A stretch of 64,000 nt of DNA from Tenebrio molitor. Lineage: Eukaryota > Arthropoda > Insecta > Coleoptera > Tenebrionidae. Positions 22,773 to 34,287 of the stretch are shown in pieces; positions within the stretch are counted from its first letter, which is position 1, and each line of letters begins with the position of its first letter. Where the stretch lies: NCBI RefSeq assembly GCF_963966145.1, contig NC_091054.1, positions 12,214,001 through 12,278,000 of the forward strand, given 5' to 3'. The position numbers and the translations under genes are program-made. The notes under the pieces are model-generated. The model was not told where the DNA came from, ran no database searches, and saw only the letters and a program-made list of their open reading frames with translations.

Positions 22773-24029
22773 ATGCGCTCCCACGACAGTTCTTACTACA
22801 TAATTACCAAATTTATCATCACAATATGGAAATACAGTGGTCTCCCCGTGTACCGTCTGGAAGGCGAGAATTTGTCTCAAACAAAAAAAATTGTTTACAA
22901 AACGTCACATACATTTATCTTGGGAATTTTGCTAATTATTATTGCACCAGTTTACATTACATATGTGGAAAATGATCAAGAAATGGACAGCTATGTACTC
23001 TTCCTCTTCTTCGGATCACTCTATATCCAAAGTGTTGGAATAGTATTAATTTTTCATGTGAAAAGACAAGCAATAGCAACAGTTTTAACGAAATTGCTAC
23101 TTTACGAAGAAAAGCTATTCAAATTTTGCAAATCCACAAATACTACAAACAAAATAAAAACTAACTTCTTTGTGTATGCATTTTTTCAAGTGATTATCGT
23201 AATCACTATAATAATTTTGGACTATGACGCATTCACAGGAAACTTGCCTACCGTATTATCTACTATACTCGAATATTTTGGATTGATTTTTAATTTCAAT
23301 TTTGACTTTTTATTGGCATTTATTTTATTTTCAATCAACGACTTATACAGCAAGCTAATTTTTTCCACAAAAATCAATCACACAAATTGGAAAGAAAATC
23401 TTCAAATGTTTCGAAATTTACACAGTTTATGCAACAATGTGAATAGTACTCTACAAGAAATTATTTTGTTAAAAATCTTTACTGACTTTACATTATCAGT
23501 TGTAACAGTATTTTATGCGGTTTACGATCTGCCGGAAATATTCCTTGAAACAGATTTATTTACGGTCATGCTGAACTCGATACTTTATAATCTTTGGATA
23601 ATAAGAATTTTCATTTCTAATTTCACAATGTGTTACAAATTTGATACAATCGGCCAAAAAGTAAACAAGTGTGATATTTGCATGTATAAGTTTATGGAAT
23701 TTAACGTTGCAGGAAAGAGTGTTCGTACAGATTACTCAAGAAAACTTTAATTTTTCGGAATCTTATAAGAATGTGAGTTAGTTATAACTACTGTAAACTT
23801 TTTTAGATAAATATGAAATAATCTGTAGATGGATCTTATACATTTGAGAATGAACGCAGCACCTTCACAATTTATTGTTTGCGGATTATTTCCTGTAAAC
23901 TGTAAATTGATATATACAGTAAGGTTTTTTCTGATTAAACACATTTAACGTATACGATATTTTTAGATGGTTGCTGGAATTTCTAGCTACGTTATTTACT
24001 TAGTGCAATTTAGCTCCAGTACTAAGTGA
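22773..24029 (+). CDS. gustatory receptor (7tm_7), tandem copy 2
   Basis: Four exons: 22773-23660, 23713-23772, 23829-23918 and 23967-24029; 366 residues, all introns phase 0. Exon 1 (296 codons) starts MRSHDSSYYIITKFI and includes IWKYSGLPVYRLEGENLSQT and LEYFGLIFNFNFDFLLAF. Exon 3 reads LRMNAAPSQFIVCGLFPVNC, and exon 4 gives SSYVIYLVQF, the receptor signature. Seven membrane segments are expected, with inverted topology relative to GPCRs and ion-channel function by family. Protein identity to the copy at 25536 is high by eye throughout, showing recent duplication. No defect seen. Confidence 0.88.
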
Positions 24030-24090
24030 TCATCCAAATATGTGTTGTGTAGTTCATAACAACTAAGAAAAAATATGAAGATCAAATATA

Positions 24091-24441
24091 GTCGATTTCA
24101 TATAAATGTTCATCAAGTGAGCTGTGCATGTGTAAAAGCACCTTTAATTTAGTTACATTGCAAAAGTCACATTTATGAAGGTCATGTCCAACAAATCTTT
24201 ACTTGGTAAAAATACAAAGACAGAAACAAATAAGAATTACTTTAATTTTATCAGTAAAAAGACGTAACATTGCTTTTGAAATCAGCAATGTTAATTAAAA
24301 TGGACAAAACTGAAAAATTAGCAAATCGAGTTCGCACATAGCAAGCAACTTTGAAAGTCAAAGTTACTAGCTTTGGCTTTAATACCAACAGAAAATCAGA
24401 TTTTCATGGCTTGCTTAGATGCACATTTATATGAAATTGAG
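24091..24441. mobile_element. 351-bp MITE, GATTTCATATAAATG family
   Basis: CGATTTCATATAAATGTTCATC and the complement CAATTTCATATAAATGTGCATC form the ends, with TA outside both. A second, nearly identical copy lies inverted at 38627-38975. The right end merges into a short open frame that continues into a receptor fragment. Confidence 0.85.
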
Positions 24442-24444
24442 TAT

Positions 24445-25130
24445 AGGTTGCTTACGAATATACTATGTGAAATAGCTAAGTTTATGTGGAAATACAGTAG
24501 ACTCTCTATTTGGTGTTTCAAGACCTTAGATATTTCCCAAACCAAGAAATGTATTTATAAATCATTCCATCCATTTCTTTTAGGAATTCTCGTAATTGTT
24601 ATTATAGCAAGTTACATAAGTTATGTAGGAATCAAACAAATCATACCGAGTGATCAAAAAGAAAAAACGAGTCAAGAGTGCTACCTCATCTATTGTTTTA
24701 TCCAAAAATTTGTCTTAGTGACTTACACATATGTACAGTCGTTGACCAAAATAAAATAGGACAAAGTAAATTTCGATTGTGTAATTCGATATTTTTGCGA
24801 AATCCATCTCTTAAAAAACAAAAGTGTCAAAAATAAAAAAACAATTCTGATAAGTGTCATCATTCGACAATATTTCAAAAACTCACAATCATTCAATTGA
24901 ACAAAGTGACAGTGACGAGATGACAAGTGAAAAAACACAACCTAACTTTTTGTAAATCAATCGTCAAGTCAAATCAAGTTGTAATCTGAGACACATACGA
25001 CTCAGTTACACTACATAAATCTTTGAATTGTGAAACTGTCTAAGGTAACACTTTGTCCTACTCCTCTACGGTCCTACTTTATTTTGGTCAACGACTGTAT
25101 GTGCAAATATGTATGCAAATTTCATTTTGA
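24445..25130 (+). pseudogene. gustatory receptor pseudogene broken by a MITE
   Basis: The frame after 24445 reads AKFMWKYSRLSIWCFKTLDISQTKK, shortened here to the key words FMWKYSRLS, DISQTKK, SFHPFLLGILVIV and SYISYVGI. These match the start of the receptors at 22773 and 25536. The coding match is lost at about 24660, and a 362-base MITE is inserted at 24736. The rest of the receptor is missing. It lies between the two intact genes and is a third tandem copy in decay. Confidence 0.75.
24736..25097. mobile_element. 362-bp MITE, CAGTCGTTGACC ends
   Basis: CAGTCGTTGACCAAAATAAA and its complement at the right end, both continuing into TAGGAC, with TA flanks. Internally the word ACTTTGTCCTAC also mirrors GTAGGACAAAGT. 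Non-coding. Confidence 0.88.
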
Positions 25131-25535
25131 CTTTAATAATGTCAGAAAGTAACAATGATTGTCATTAATGTCATTTTTGATGATGAATAATAAGTAATAA
25201 TAATTTAAAAAATATTCGTCTAAAACCAAATTCGAATTAGAATTTTTTGTTTGGTATTCAAGGTAGATGCGCATGACATATACATTATATACCATTTTAA
25301 TACACCCTGTATATATAACAGGGTATAATAAGCCGCTTTGTGTCAGTCATGTATTGTTTTCGTGGTGTTAGAATTAATACAAAGAACATTTTAATTTTTT
25401 TGAACTCTAAGTGATTAGTCATTAAGTCATTATAAACAGTGTGACCAATTATTAAAAAAAGTGTCTAATAATAATGATACCAACGATACAAACAAATGTG
25501 AACGAGACTTTGGTAAATGAGCATTTTATTTCAGC
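25105..25535 (+). promoter_or_regulatory. 5' duplication module of gustatory receptor 3
   Basis: Third copy of the receptor upstream module: AATTTCATTTTGACTT, GTCAGAAAGTAACAATGATT, CCAAATTCGAATTAGAATTT, the CACCCTGTATATATAACAGGG palindrome (split here as CACCCTG and CAGGG) and GATACCAACGATACAAACAA just before the ATG. Confidence 0.5.
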
Positions 25536-26792
25536 ATGTGCTCCCACGGCAATTCTTACTACATGATAACTAAATTTATCATCACAATATGGAAATACAG
25601 TGGTCTCCCAGTGTACCGTCTGGAGGGCAAGAACATGTCTCAAACAAAAAAAATTGTTTACGAAACGTCACATCCATTTATTTTGGGATTTTTGCTAATT
25701 TTTATTGCATCATGTTACATTAAATATGTGGGAATTGAACGAGAAATGACCAGCTATGTACTCCTCCTTTTCTTTGGATCAATCTATATGCAAATCGTTG
25801 GAATAGTGTTTATTTTTCACGTGAAACGACAAGCAATAGCAACAATTTTAACGAAATTGCTAATTTACGAAGAAAAGCTATTCAAATTTTGCAAATCCAG
25901 AAGTACTTCAAACAAAATTAAAACTAAGTTCTTTGTGTATGCATTTTTTCAAGTGATTATCCTAATCGCTACAATAATTATGGACTATGACTCATTCACA
26001 AGAAACTTGGTTGATGTATTACCTATCCTAACCCAATATTTTGAATTGTTTTTTTATTTCAATTTTGACTTTTTATTGGCATTTCTTGTATTTTCAACCG
26101 ACGACTTATACAGCAAGCTAATTTTTTCCACAAAAATGAATCACACAAATTGGAAAGAAAATCTTCAAATTTTTCGAAATTTACACAGTTTATGCAACAA
26201 TGTGAATAGTACTCTACAAGAACTTGTTCTGTTAAAAATGTTGGCTGACTTTACATTAGCAGTTAGTACAGTGTTTTATGCGATTTACGAATTGCAGGCA
26301 ATAGATGAAACAGATTTATTTACGGTCATGCTGCCCTCGATTATTTATTATTCTCTTTGGGTAATAAGAATTTTCATTTCTAACTTCACAATATGTTGGA
26401 AATTTGATACAATCGCCCAAAAAGTAAACAAATGTGATATTTTGATGTATTATAAATTTATTGATTTTTATGTTGCAGGAAACAGTATTTGTAGATATTT
26501 CTCAAGAAAACTTTCAGTTTTCGAAATGTTATAAGAATGTAAGCTAGATAACTACTGTAAACTTTTTTAGACAAATAATCTCTAGGTGGATCTCATATAT
26601 TTGAGAATGAAAGCAGCACCTTCACAATTTATCGTTTGCGGATTCTTTCCTGTAAACTGTACATTAATATATACCGTAAGTCATTTTCTGATTAAACACA
26701 TTTAATGTCTACGATATTTTTAGATGGTTGCTGGAATTTCTAGCTACGTTATTTGCTTAGTGCAATTTGGCTACAGTACTAAGTTCTTTTAG
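25536..26792 (+). CDS. gustatory receptor (7tm_7), tandem copy 3
   Basis: Four exons: 25536-26423, 26479-26538, 26586-26675 and 26724-26792; 368 residues, phase-0 introns at the same places as the copy at 22773. Exon 1 is again exactly 296 codons (MCSHGNSYYMITKFI start). Exon 3 begins at a different acceptor base context (TCTCTAG|GTGGATC) but keeps the length of 90 bases. Exon 4 reads SSYVICLVQFGYSTKFF, so the C terminus is two residues longer. Substitutions concentrate in loops and the middle membrane segments (for example VDVLPILTQYFELFF versus PTVLSTILEYFGLIF), where ligand differences might arise (inference). Confidence 0.88.
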
Positions 26793-26794
26793 GA

Positions 26795-26865
26795 ACTCTC
26801 TTAATTGTTACCATAGCAAGTTACATAAGTTATATCGGAACCAAACAACACATACATACATCAAA
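26795..26865 (+). pseudogene. gustatory receptor N-terminal relic
   Basis: AACTCTCTTAATTGTTACCA, then TAGCAAGTTACATAAGTTAT and ATCGGAACCAAACAA, match the receptor fragment at 24583-24650 (LLGILVIVIIASYISYVGI). Only about 70 bases survive, directly after the stop of the intact receptor. Confidence 0.6.
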
Positions 26866-27213
26866 AATGTTTTATCGAAAAGCTTGTCGAACGCATACGT
26901 ATCATCATAAATGTTAGCATAACATTATCTTATAAGTGCACTGACCTGCACCGTGCATAACCATAACCGCATCATTTACACCTTCTGAATGTTATCGTTG
27001 CATACAACACAAATAATCCATGATTGTAAATCCCCATTTCCATACCAAGTAAATACCCGTCTACATGCGCTAACTCGAATGCAATTTTTAGCAATATTTC
27101 CTTACCACGTCGGTGAACATTTCTTCCCGACCTTCAGATAAAACGATATCGTTCATGACAAGTTTGTATTTAAGCACACCGTAATTCATGTAATTTGTAG
27201 TTCAGCAATCATA
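26866..27213. other. 5' flank of cysteine-rich gene C
   Basis: No coding signal. A TATA-like GTATTTAAGC occurs at about 27165, roughly 50 bases before the start codon, and could be the core promoter. Confidence 0.3.
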
Positions 27214-28595
27214 ATGAATCGATTGACAGACCTGTTAGTTTTTTTATTTTTTGTCTTCACAAAAGGTACAATCAAATAGTTTGGCAATTTAATTCATTGC
27301 AACAAAAACAAATTTCAGGTGAAAACTGTGACAACTTAGGTATTAATATCTACGAAGATTTAGCTTGCAAACCTGTAAATAAAGGAGGTGAGTGCCCCGC
27401 AAGTTATGACTGTACACTGCAAGCTCCTAGTTCAGACCAATGTGTTGTCCGAGGGCATCTGTACAATGTAGGAGATAGTATTCCAAGAACCACATCACGA
27501 TTCAACTGTGAATTTGGCTGCAGATGCAACAGGTATGCGGAGAAATTTAATAATTCCACATAAATAATTTTCAATTGTAGGCCTGATGTATCCTGTCCTC
27601 AGTGGGGATGTGGGGACTGGGCTGGGGTACCACCCCTGGCTGAGGGTTGTTATCGAAAATATGATTTGGAAGCTTGTTGCTCTACAGGAATCGTATGCCG
27701 TAAGTTACTTAAAATATATCTAAAGATCTTAAAAGCTTCTATTTACTCGTATACAGGGTTATTCACGAGTAATAATGGGCCTTACAAACATTGAAACGCA
27801 ACCAGTTATACATCTCCATTTTTTTTTTAATTTGTCATGAAGTTGACAACTAAATTTTTTAGGTTATTTTTATTTAAACACAAATACATTTATAGGTTTG
27901 ATAGATGTCACGTAACGACAACTGGAAATTGTCATAATAAAAGCAGTCTTGAGTTATTTGGTTGCGTCGGGACATTTTTAGGCCTATTATTACTCGTGAA
28001 TACCCTGTATTGTTAGGTGTCTAGCTGATTGTCATAAAAACTTGTTTACTTTTTGTATTTTACTTTTGTTATATTTTACGTATTCATACTTTGTCTTCAG
28101 CTCCTTTCAACGACACCACGACATGCGTCGTCGACGGTGTGGAATACAAAGCCGGCGAAAGATTTTTTCCCAAGGACTCTTGTTACGCCTGTCTTTGTCA
28201 AAAAGGTTTCAACGGTAAATTCGAAGCACCTTATTGCAAAAGAAGCGGCTGCGATGCACAGGTAAAACATCAATCTGCAACCCAAAAATCTTGCGCCCCA
28301 CTCTACATAAAACGCACCGGCGATGGGGACAAGAAATGTTGTCCTAGGGAATGGACCTGCCGTATGTTATAACTTGCAAATGCGCCGCGACACCTCCTAA
28401 GATAACCCACTTGCAGCTGATGGTTCCGAAGTGATAAAAAGCAGCGGCAAGAAATCCGATTCGACGTGCAAATTCGGCGAAAAAATATTCCAGATTGGAG
28501 ACAGTTTCGAGAAGGAAATTCAGTATTTGTTCAGACCGTTGAAGATCAAGTGTGAATGCAAAGTACCTCCTTTGTTGATTTGCCAGGAGGGCTGA
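27214..28595 (+). CDS. secreted cysteine-rich VWC-like protein, copy C
   Basis: Five exons: 27214-27265, 27319-27532, 27581-27699, 28101-28361 and 28417-28595; 274 codons, phases consistent. Signal peptide MNRLTDLLVFLFFVFTKG. Exon 2 starts ENCDNLGINIYEDLAC. Exon 3: CPQWGCGDWAGVPPLAEGC and CCSTGIVC. Exon 4: VWC-like DGVEYKAGERFFPKDSC, CLCQKGFNGKFEAPYC and CCPREWTC. Exon 5 fuses what are two exons (39 bases plus the last) in copies A and B, ending CECKVPPLLICQEG. Intron 3 is enlarged to 401 bases by a MITE. GC content is higher than in copies A and B, and the copy lies about 15 kb from copy B. Confidence 0.88.
27754..28007. mobile_element. 254-bp MITE in intron 3 of cysteine-rich gene C
   Basis: CAGGGTTATTCACGAGTAAT and the complement CAGGGTATTCACGAGTAATA continue as AATGGGCC/AATAGGCC; TA flanks both sides. 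Relatives with the same ends and GCAACCA / GACAACTTCAT-type interior lie at 52903-53260 and from 62636. Confidence 0.85.
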
Positions 28596-28661
28596 TTTTT
28601 GCGTTGTTATTTTCGCTAAATCACGTTTTATAGACTGTGTCGAGTTAGGTTAGTTTGATAA

Positions 28662-28667
28662 AATAAA
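28662..28667 (+). terminator. polyadenylation signal of copy C
   Basis: AATAAA 67 bases after the stop codon of the cysteine-rich gene C. Confidence 0.5.
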
Positions 28668-28699
28668 CTTATAATTCATAAGTCTGTTTGCTTTATTTA

Positions 28700-29687
28700 A
28701 CAAATGCAGAATTTCAACTTTGAACTGGAGCAAGTAAATGCGACAAACTTCTTTACCAAATCTAATTTCAACTGAGTAGGTAGTGTTTGCGCTAAAATTA
28801 CTTGTTGATAAACCGTCCTCAAGATAGGAACGACAACACTCATCATTAGTAGATACTAATTACTAATTCTGATAATAAACCGAACCAAATTAGATCCACT
28901 TGCTACACAATTCACTAGAGTTAAAAGATAATACCTAATTGATTAAATAACACAATAAATTATTTTATTTGTAATGTATTAGCAAATAATATAATGTAAA
29001 GACACAATAAATTGTTTTAGACATTTAAAAATTAAAGAAAGCACCGATTGGAAGTTTTCTTTGTGGAATACATTGCATTTAATAAAGAGTCAACGCTTAT
29101 AATTTTGGTGCAAGCTACTATTACAAAATTATTTATTCAACTGACAGAGTACAGTTGCAAACATCAATATAAACTGATTTCCCATCCACATTTATTGTTT
29201 TCTAATTATTCACATTCACATTACTAATTTAGGTAAATACAGGCTATTTGACGAACTCGACAGAATTGAAAATGCAACCCACAATACACTTGGAAGGTAG
29301 AGCTGTATATTATTTACCACGTTGCTACGTCAAATTTAAAAAATTAAATACAGAGTTATTCACGAGAAACTTGATGAAAATTTCGTCAAATGCAATCCAA
29401 AATACAAGAAACCTCTAGAACTTGATTAATTCGAAATAAGTTACTTAGCAATCCAAGTAGCTTGGCGAATAAGATTAATCATGACACTTTCTCTTTATTG
29501 AGGTTATGAACAAAAGTGAATATAAATGTGAAAACTGACATGACAGACAATAAGGGGCAGCAATCGTTGATTTAAGTATTGCTTTTTATTAATTTAGGAA
29601 GCTATAAACCATTGGAAATTGTAGTTTTGGTTGCATATAACGAAATTTTCATCGGAAGTCTTTCTTGACTAAACCCCGGATAAATGT
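28700..29687. other. intergenic AT-rich DNA with repeat scraps
   Basis: No gene seen. Scraps such as AAAATGCAACCCACAATACA (29269) and GAGTTATTCACGAGAAAC (29352) resemble pieces of the MITE families at 15745 and 27754, so old degraded copies are likely. Confidence 0.4.
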
Positions 29688-31271
29688 CTAATCATTATCT
29701 TTCTCTCTGTGGGTCAATTCATTTAATATAGTAACATAAGAAAATATTGTTCTCATAAACTAAAAATCAAAAAGTCAACCAAAAATATGTGTAAAATGTG
29801 AAAACTTACCGTGAGAAAAGTTCGAGCAGAGAGTGAAAAATAATATCCAGCTTTAGTACATACCGTCTGATTTGTTCTCATCTGAACTAAACGTAACATT
29901 TTTTGATATGTTAAATCACACAAGTACCAAGGACTGTCGTACAAATTCCATAACAAATCGGCTTTCTACAATGAAGGAACTTATTTCAGATACTTATAAA
30001 ATGTTGTAGGAAAAACCTGTGTCCAAATCTCGCCGCTGTAGTTATAAAGTAACATTTCGCAGCTACCACAACATACATAAGTACATAAACCCAAAAACAT
30101 TGCTTCATTTCCAGCCTAAAATATAGTAATGTGATTAGATTTTTTGTCTACTCTTTCGAATGAATCCAGTACGGTTATTAAACTAAACGCGGCGAAGATA
30201 ATGTTGAAAAATTGTCCGCCGACTTTAACCATCAAGAACATTCTCATTGTTCTTGTAACTTCGTCGCAAAACCGAAGCAAAGTTCGATGATGTTTGATGT
30301 TTTTCTTCATGTAATTTATGTTAATTTCCCGAAATTTCTTCTCATTTAAAGCTGCAAAGATCTCGCTGTAATGTTCCAGGAGCTCCAGGAGGCTAAAACG
30401 TAATTCCAAAAAGTAAGAATTAAAGAAATCATTGAATTTGATCATACTTTCCATTTCTGTAGCTTAAACTAAATTCTACGACCACTTTCTTAGACACACC
30501 GAATTTCAGAAGTGCTTTATAAAAATTATTTTGAAAATTGCTCGCTAAAATCTTGAATTGTTGTCCCATCACAACGGTGATACAAGGATAAATCATATCC
30601 GTAGCGCCATAAATGATTGCCAAATTGACTCCACAGTAGAGCTGCCAAAAGAAGCTAATTTCAAATTGTGGAGATTTTTTATAGTCGTATGGAAACCAAG
30701 CTGGAAGTGGCATCACCCTAGAAAATTTCAATCGCAGTGAGTTGCCTATTTTAACAATTTTCATACATTTTGCCGGAAGCTAATGCCATAAGTGTTGGTG
30801 CTAATGATACAAAAACAAGGTTTATGGTCCAGAAATATGCCATTTTGTCGGACATTTGTAAAGCTTGCTGCATTGTTAATAATTCCATATCATTGTCAGT
30901 TTCGTAAACGAAACTGTTGTTAATATCAGTAAACAATTTCACTAAACGGGTGGAATTGTAAAAGAAAAGAAAGAAATTGATGAATAGAGACGCATGAAAG
31001 ACTGAAAAACAGTTTGTTAAGATTTGTACAATTTATACTCGAGATACCTACCTATATTCATTATAATCATAGCTTCTTCAATTAAATTGAACGGTGTTAA
31101 ATACACGTAGACAACACACTGTATCATCACGGTGACAAATGACAAAATGTACAAAAATGACCAAACATAATACAAAATCTTTTTCAACATCGTATTTTCT
31201 TTATCTATGGGATATAAAACTGATAATTTCAACATGAAAACTGGGCCATTGAGATATTTTAGTCTTGCCAT
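29688..31271 (-). CDS. odorant receptor (7tm_6), complete, seven exons
   Basis: Minus-strand exons: 31271-31052, 31001-30767, 30717-30448, 30392-30152, 30115-30017, 29965-29810 and 29759-29688; 430 residues with all phases agreeing. It starts MARLKYLNGPVFMLKLSVLY. Family landmarks: PLPAWFPYDYKKSPQFE (extracellular loop 2 entry), IKHHRTLLRFCDEV (the HH..L.....E motif), AGNEAMFLGLCTYVCCGSCE (TM6 region), then LYDSPWYLCDLTYQKMLRLV and AGYYFSLSARTFLTV, which precede the last helix, and the C terminus FMRTIFSYVTILNEL. Insect odorant receptors act as ligand-tuning subunits with Orco in olfactory neuron membranes. The exon 3/4 junction (NGK|GTATGA donor) was chosen because it alone keeps phase. Single copy in this window. 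Confidence 0.85.
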
Positions 31272-32071
31272 GATTACGCTAAAGTCGCAAATGACGTGTA
31301 ATTACGTCAACCCCACCTTTAAATAGGGTGGTCAATGTTTAAAATGAGTAAAGTAGGTCAAATTTCTAGAACTTAAACCTGTAATTAATTCGGTTTTACC
31401 TTGGACAGTATATGTAGCTAAAGTTATTGTATAATTATCTCCAAAAATTAGTAGGTGGTGTAAATGAGTTGAATTCGGAAGGGAAGTTGAACCGAGTGAT
31501 TAATAACTGATACCTAACTACAAGAAAAAACGAAATATGGTTCAAACCCCAATACACATTCTCGACAAGTTTTGTAGTTTTATTTTTTTCAATTAAGAAA
31601 CTGGTTAAGAGAAGGTAAACTTTTCAAAAGTTATAAAACAACAGTTTTTAAAACGTTACCTACCAGCTAATAATTAAACAACCACAACTAAGAGATTTTT
31701 AATAGTTTGAAGTTCTTACCAAATATGTACTCACAAAAATTTGAAGGTAATAGAATATTATGGTTCCAAATAAACTACAAGAAATTGTGAAAGGATGTTC
31801 GGCAATATTGATATGATGAACATGTTACTTGTAGGTAGGTATGTATACTTTGTCGAGAGAGACTGGGAGATTTTAAATCTACAAACAAAACTACAAAATG
31901 CACTAGAATGCATTACGTAATTAGAGCATAATTTCAGGGCAAAAATGTTAGGTACTCCTTGAAGGATATCTATACTGTAATGATTTGAATACATTACTTT
32001 TTCCGCCAAATATTTGAACCTGCGCAAAACGGTAACAAATGTGGTCGTGATCGTCATCGAATCGGAGGAGC
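31272..32071. other. 5' flank of the odorant receptor; no further gene seen
   Basis: AT-rich DNA without a supported frame. A TATA-like TTTAAATAG on the plus strand near 31318 has no assigned gene. Nothing repeat-like was recognised. Confidence 0.3.
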
Positions 32072-33715
32072 CCTACGTTGTGATTTTCTTTTGGCGGAAA
32101 GGTTCGGAATGCAAACGGTGAGGGTTCCAGTTGGAAGAGTGCCGCAAATAAAACACACATGTGAGGGACGCAAAATACCTTTTATTAAAAATGTCTGTAA
32201 TAACTTTGATGAAAAAGAAATTGGAACGAATACAAAGGACAGAAATTAAGTTTAACGAAGTACCAGAAATTAACTAGTTGAGTACATCACATCACAAAGA
32301 TAAACGACAAGATGAATGCAACAATATTTAAAATAGCAGAAAAACGGGCACATGACAGACAAAATGACAGTTTAAAGCTTGCGAAACAAGTAAACAAATT
32401 ATAAGGCAGTTATTACAGACAGGGACGGATGAAAAACCCTCTTCAAAAACCGTATCCCAGGTATTACTCATATTTCACAATTAGATTAATGACAAAAACA
32501 ATGGTTATTTGAAACTACGCGGTCAAGGTACGCCAACGGGAGCTTAGAGCTGGAGGTAACAAACTCTCGGCCGCGAGGGGACTCAGAAGGATAATCTGAA
32601 TCGGCTTGAGACCAGCGACGTTTCTAGATACTCAGGTTAGTAATGAACGTCAGGCTATTTCACCGACCAAGACATAGTGACAAAGCGCCTCGGGGTTGTA
32701 CGATGAGCTTCCCAAGCCGCTTCGAGCAGAGCTTGCTCCACCTTCCCCAACCAACCGTTTACCGACAAAAACCTAAGATCTCTAGAACCGCGACGGAGGT
32801 TTCACGTCAGCATCCCAGAGCCGCATCGAGCAGGACTTAGGTCCGCCTCCGCTAACGGTCGTAACTTAACCGTGGCCTCCCCAGGAATTTACTAGACAAC
32901 CCCACGACTTCCTGATTGAAACCTAACTCCCATTGTGGCGCACTTACAACATTTTACTTTAACTCTTCCGAAACCTAGCGGTGCTTAACAACAACATAAA
33001 GAAAACCCATGTTTAATTCAATCGAACAACGCGTAACATTAAACGATGCGAAAATTCGACACAACAAAGCGCAACATTAAACAATGATGAAATACACAAA
33101 ACATAACGCAACATTAAACAAGGATAACATAAGCAAAAACAAACCGCAACATTAAACAAGGAGGAAATAAAAGAGAACAAACGTGCAATTCAATAACGAT
33201 AGAATAGAACCACTTTAAATGACTCAAATATCAGGAAACAACATAAATCACGAATACAATAATCGCTGGTAATGTTAAACAAAAAAGATGGCGGGTCGAG
33301 TGCCGCGAAAGTAAAATGTTAGTGAAGAAAAAAAGAAAACAAAATGGACGCTCGCGGTTCGGACGACGGCTCCTAATTTCCGAAATTACAAGATTGCAAA
33401 AAAAGAACCTCCCGGGAGAAATTTAGGGATAACGCTTAAAATTAACAAATGAACGCCTCTTAAAGAAACAGCATGCAACAAAATGAAATCTACAACATAC
33501 CCTTACCACGTGGTCCTGGTCCCAAAACAAAACACAAAAAAAACAACGAAAGTGGGATAAATTACCCAGGTGAATTAAAAACGTTGAATTCTTCACGGGG
33601 ACACAAAATATCTACTCGGAACAGTAGTGTAATCGGTTCAGATGTAACTTACAGATTTTTGGAATATTGGATCGCTCTTCGCTAGGTCTGTTCGTTTTGA
33701 AAAACCAAACAAAAG
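32072..33715 (-). mobile_element. LTR-like block 1 (possible solo LTR)
   Basis: A block with sharply higher GC than its surroundings, starting CCTACGTTGTG and ending near AAAAGTGCCCTAC. On the minus strand its 3' part holds AATAAAAGG followed by GTTTTATTTGCGGCACTCTT. The block at 42479 has the same order (AATAAATAG, then GTTTTATTTGCACTCTT, then CACAACGTAGG). That layout (polyadenylation signal shortly before the end) suggests long terminal repeats of one retrotransposon family. Neither block has a coding region, and the exact ends and target duplication are unresolved. Confidence 0.35.
32995..33185. repeat. degenerate tandem repeat, ~38-bp unit
   Basis: The phrase GCAACATTAAACAA followed by an A-rich spacer recurs about four to five times (near 33023, 33070, 33108 and 33150), inside the LTR-like block. 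Confidence 0.6.
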
Positions 33716-34287
33716 TGCCCTACCCCCCTTCAACCACCCGCGCGAGCCCGTTTCCTCCCCGCTATATTTCCGCTAGTAGTTCCCAGTCTAGCCGCTAGTA
33801 CCTTCACATTTGGCGCGCTGTTGTGGCGGTACCGGAAACTTAAATTTAAATTTTAAACTGGGTCACTACAATACCCATTTCAAATTTTACGTGCGCTAGG
33901 TACTACTTCCTCTACGTAGAATTTAGTGCTTTTTATGTCAACCAATCTCTCGCTGGACAAACTTTACATACCTAATATTCTTCCTATAGTCTATTTTTTC
34001 CTGGTAGGCGCGTGCGTGCGCATTTACAAAATCTTGCAACGAAATGCGGCTTTCCTATTGGTTACTTTATTTTTCTACTTACACTAGAGAAATGTGCAAT
34101 ATTACAGTACAGTGTTCAGTACAGTGTCAATCAGGTCCAAGCTGCCATTTTTGTTTAATCGTGTCTTAGTTTTCCTTTCGTGTTTTGTGTCTGTTTTGTT
34201 TCTGTTTCGTGTCTGTTTTGTGTTGTGTCCGTTTATTTATTAAAAAAACAGTTCTTAGAGGTTAAGAAGTTTTTATATGTCAACAAG

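Noticed and set aside
22754..22975. Overlapping frame on the start of gustatory receptor 2
   Set aside because: It is a shadow frame of the receptor exon, with no motif of its own.
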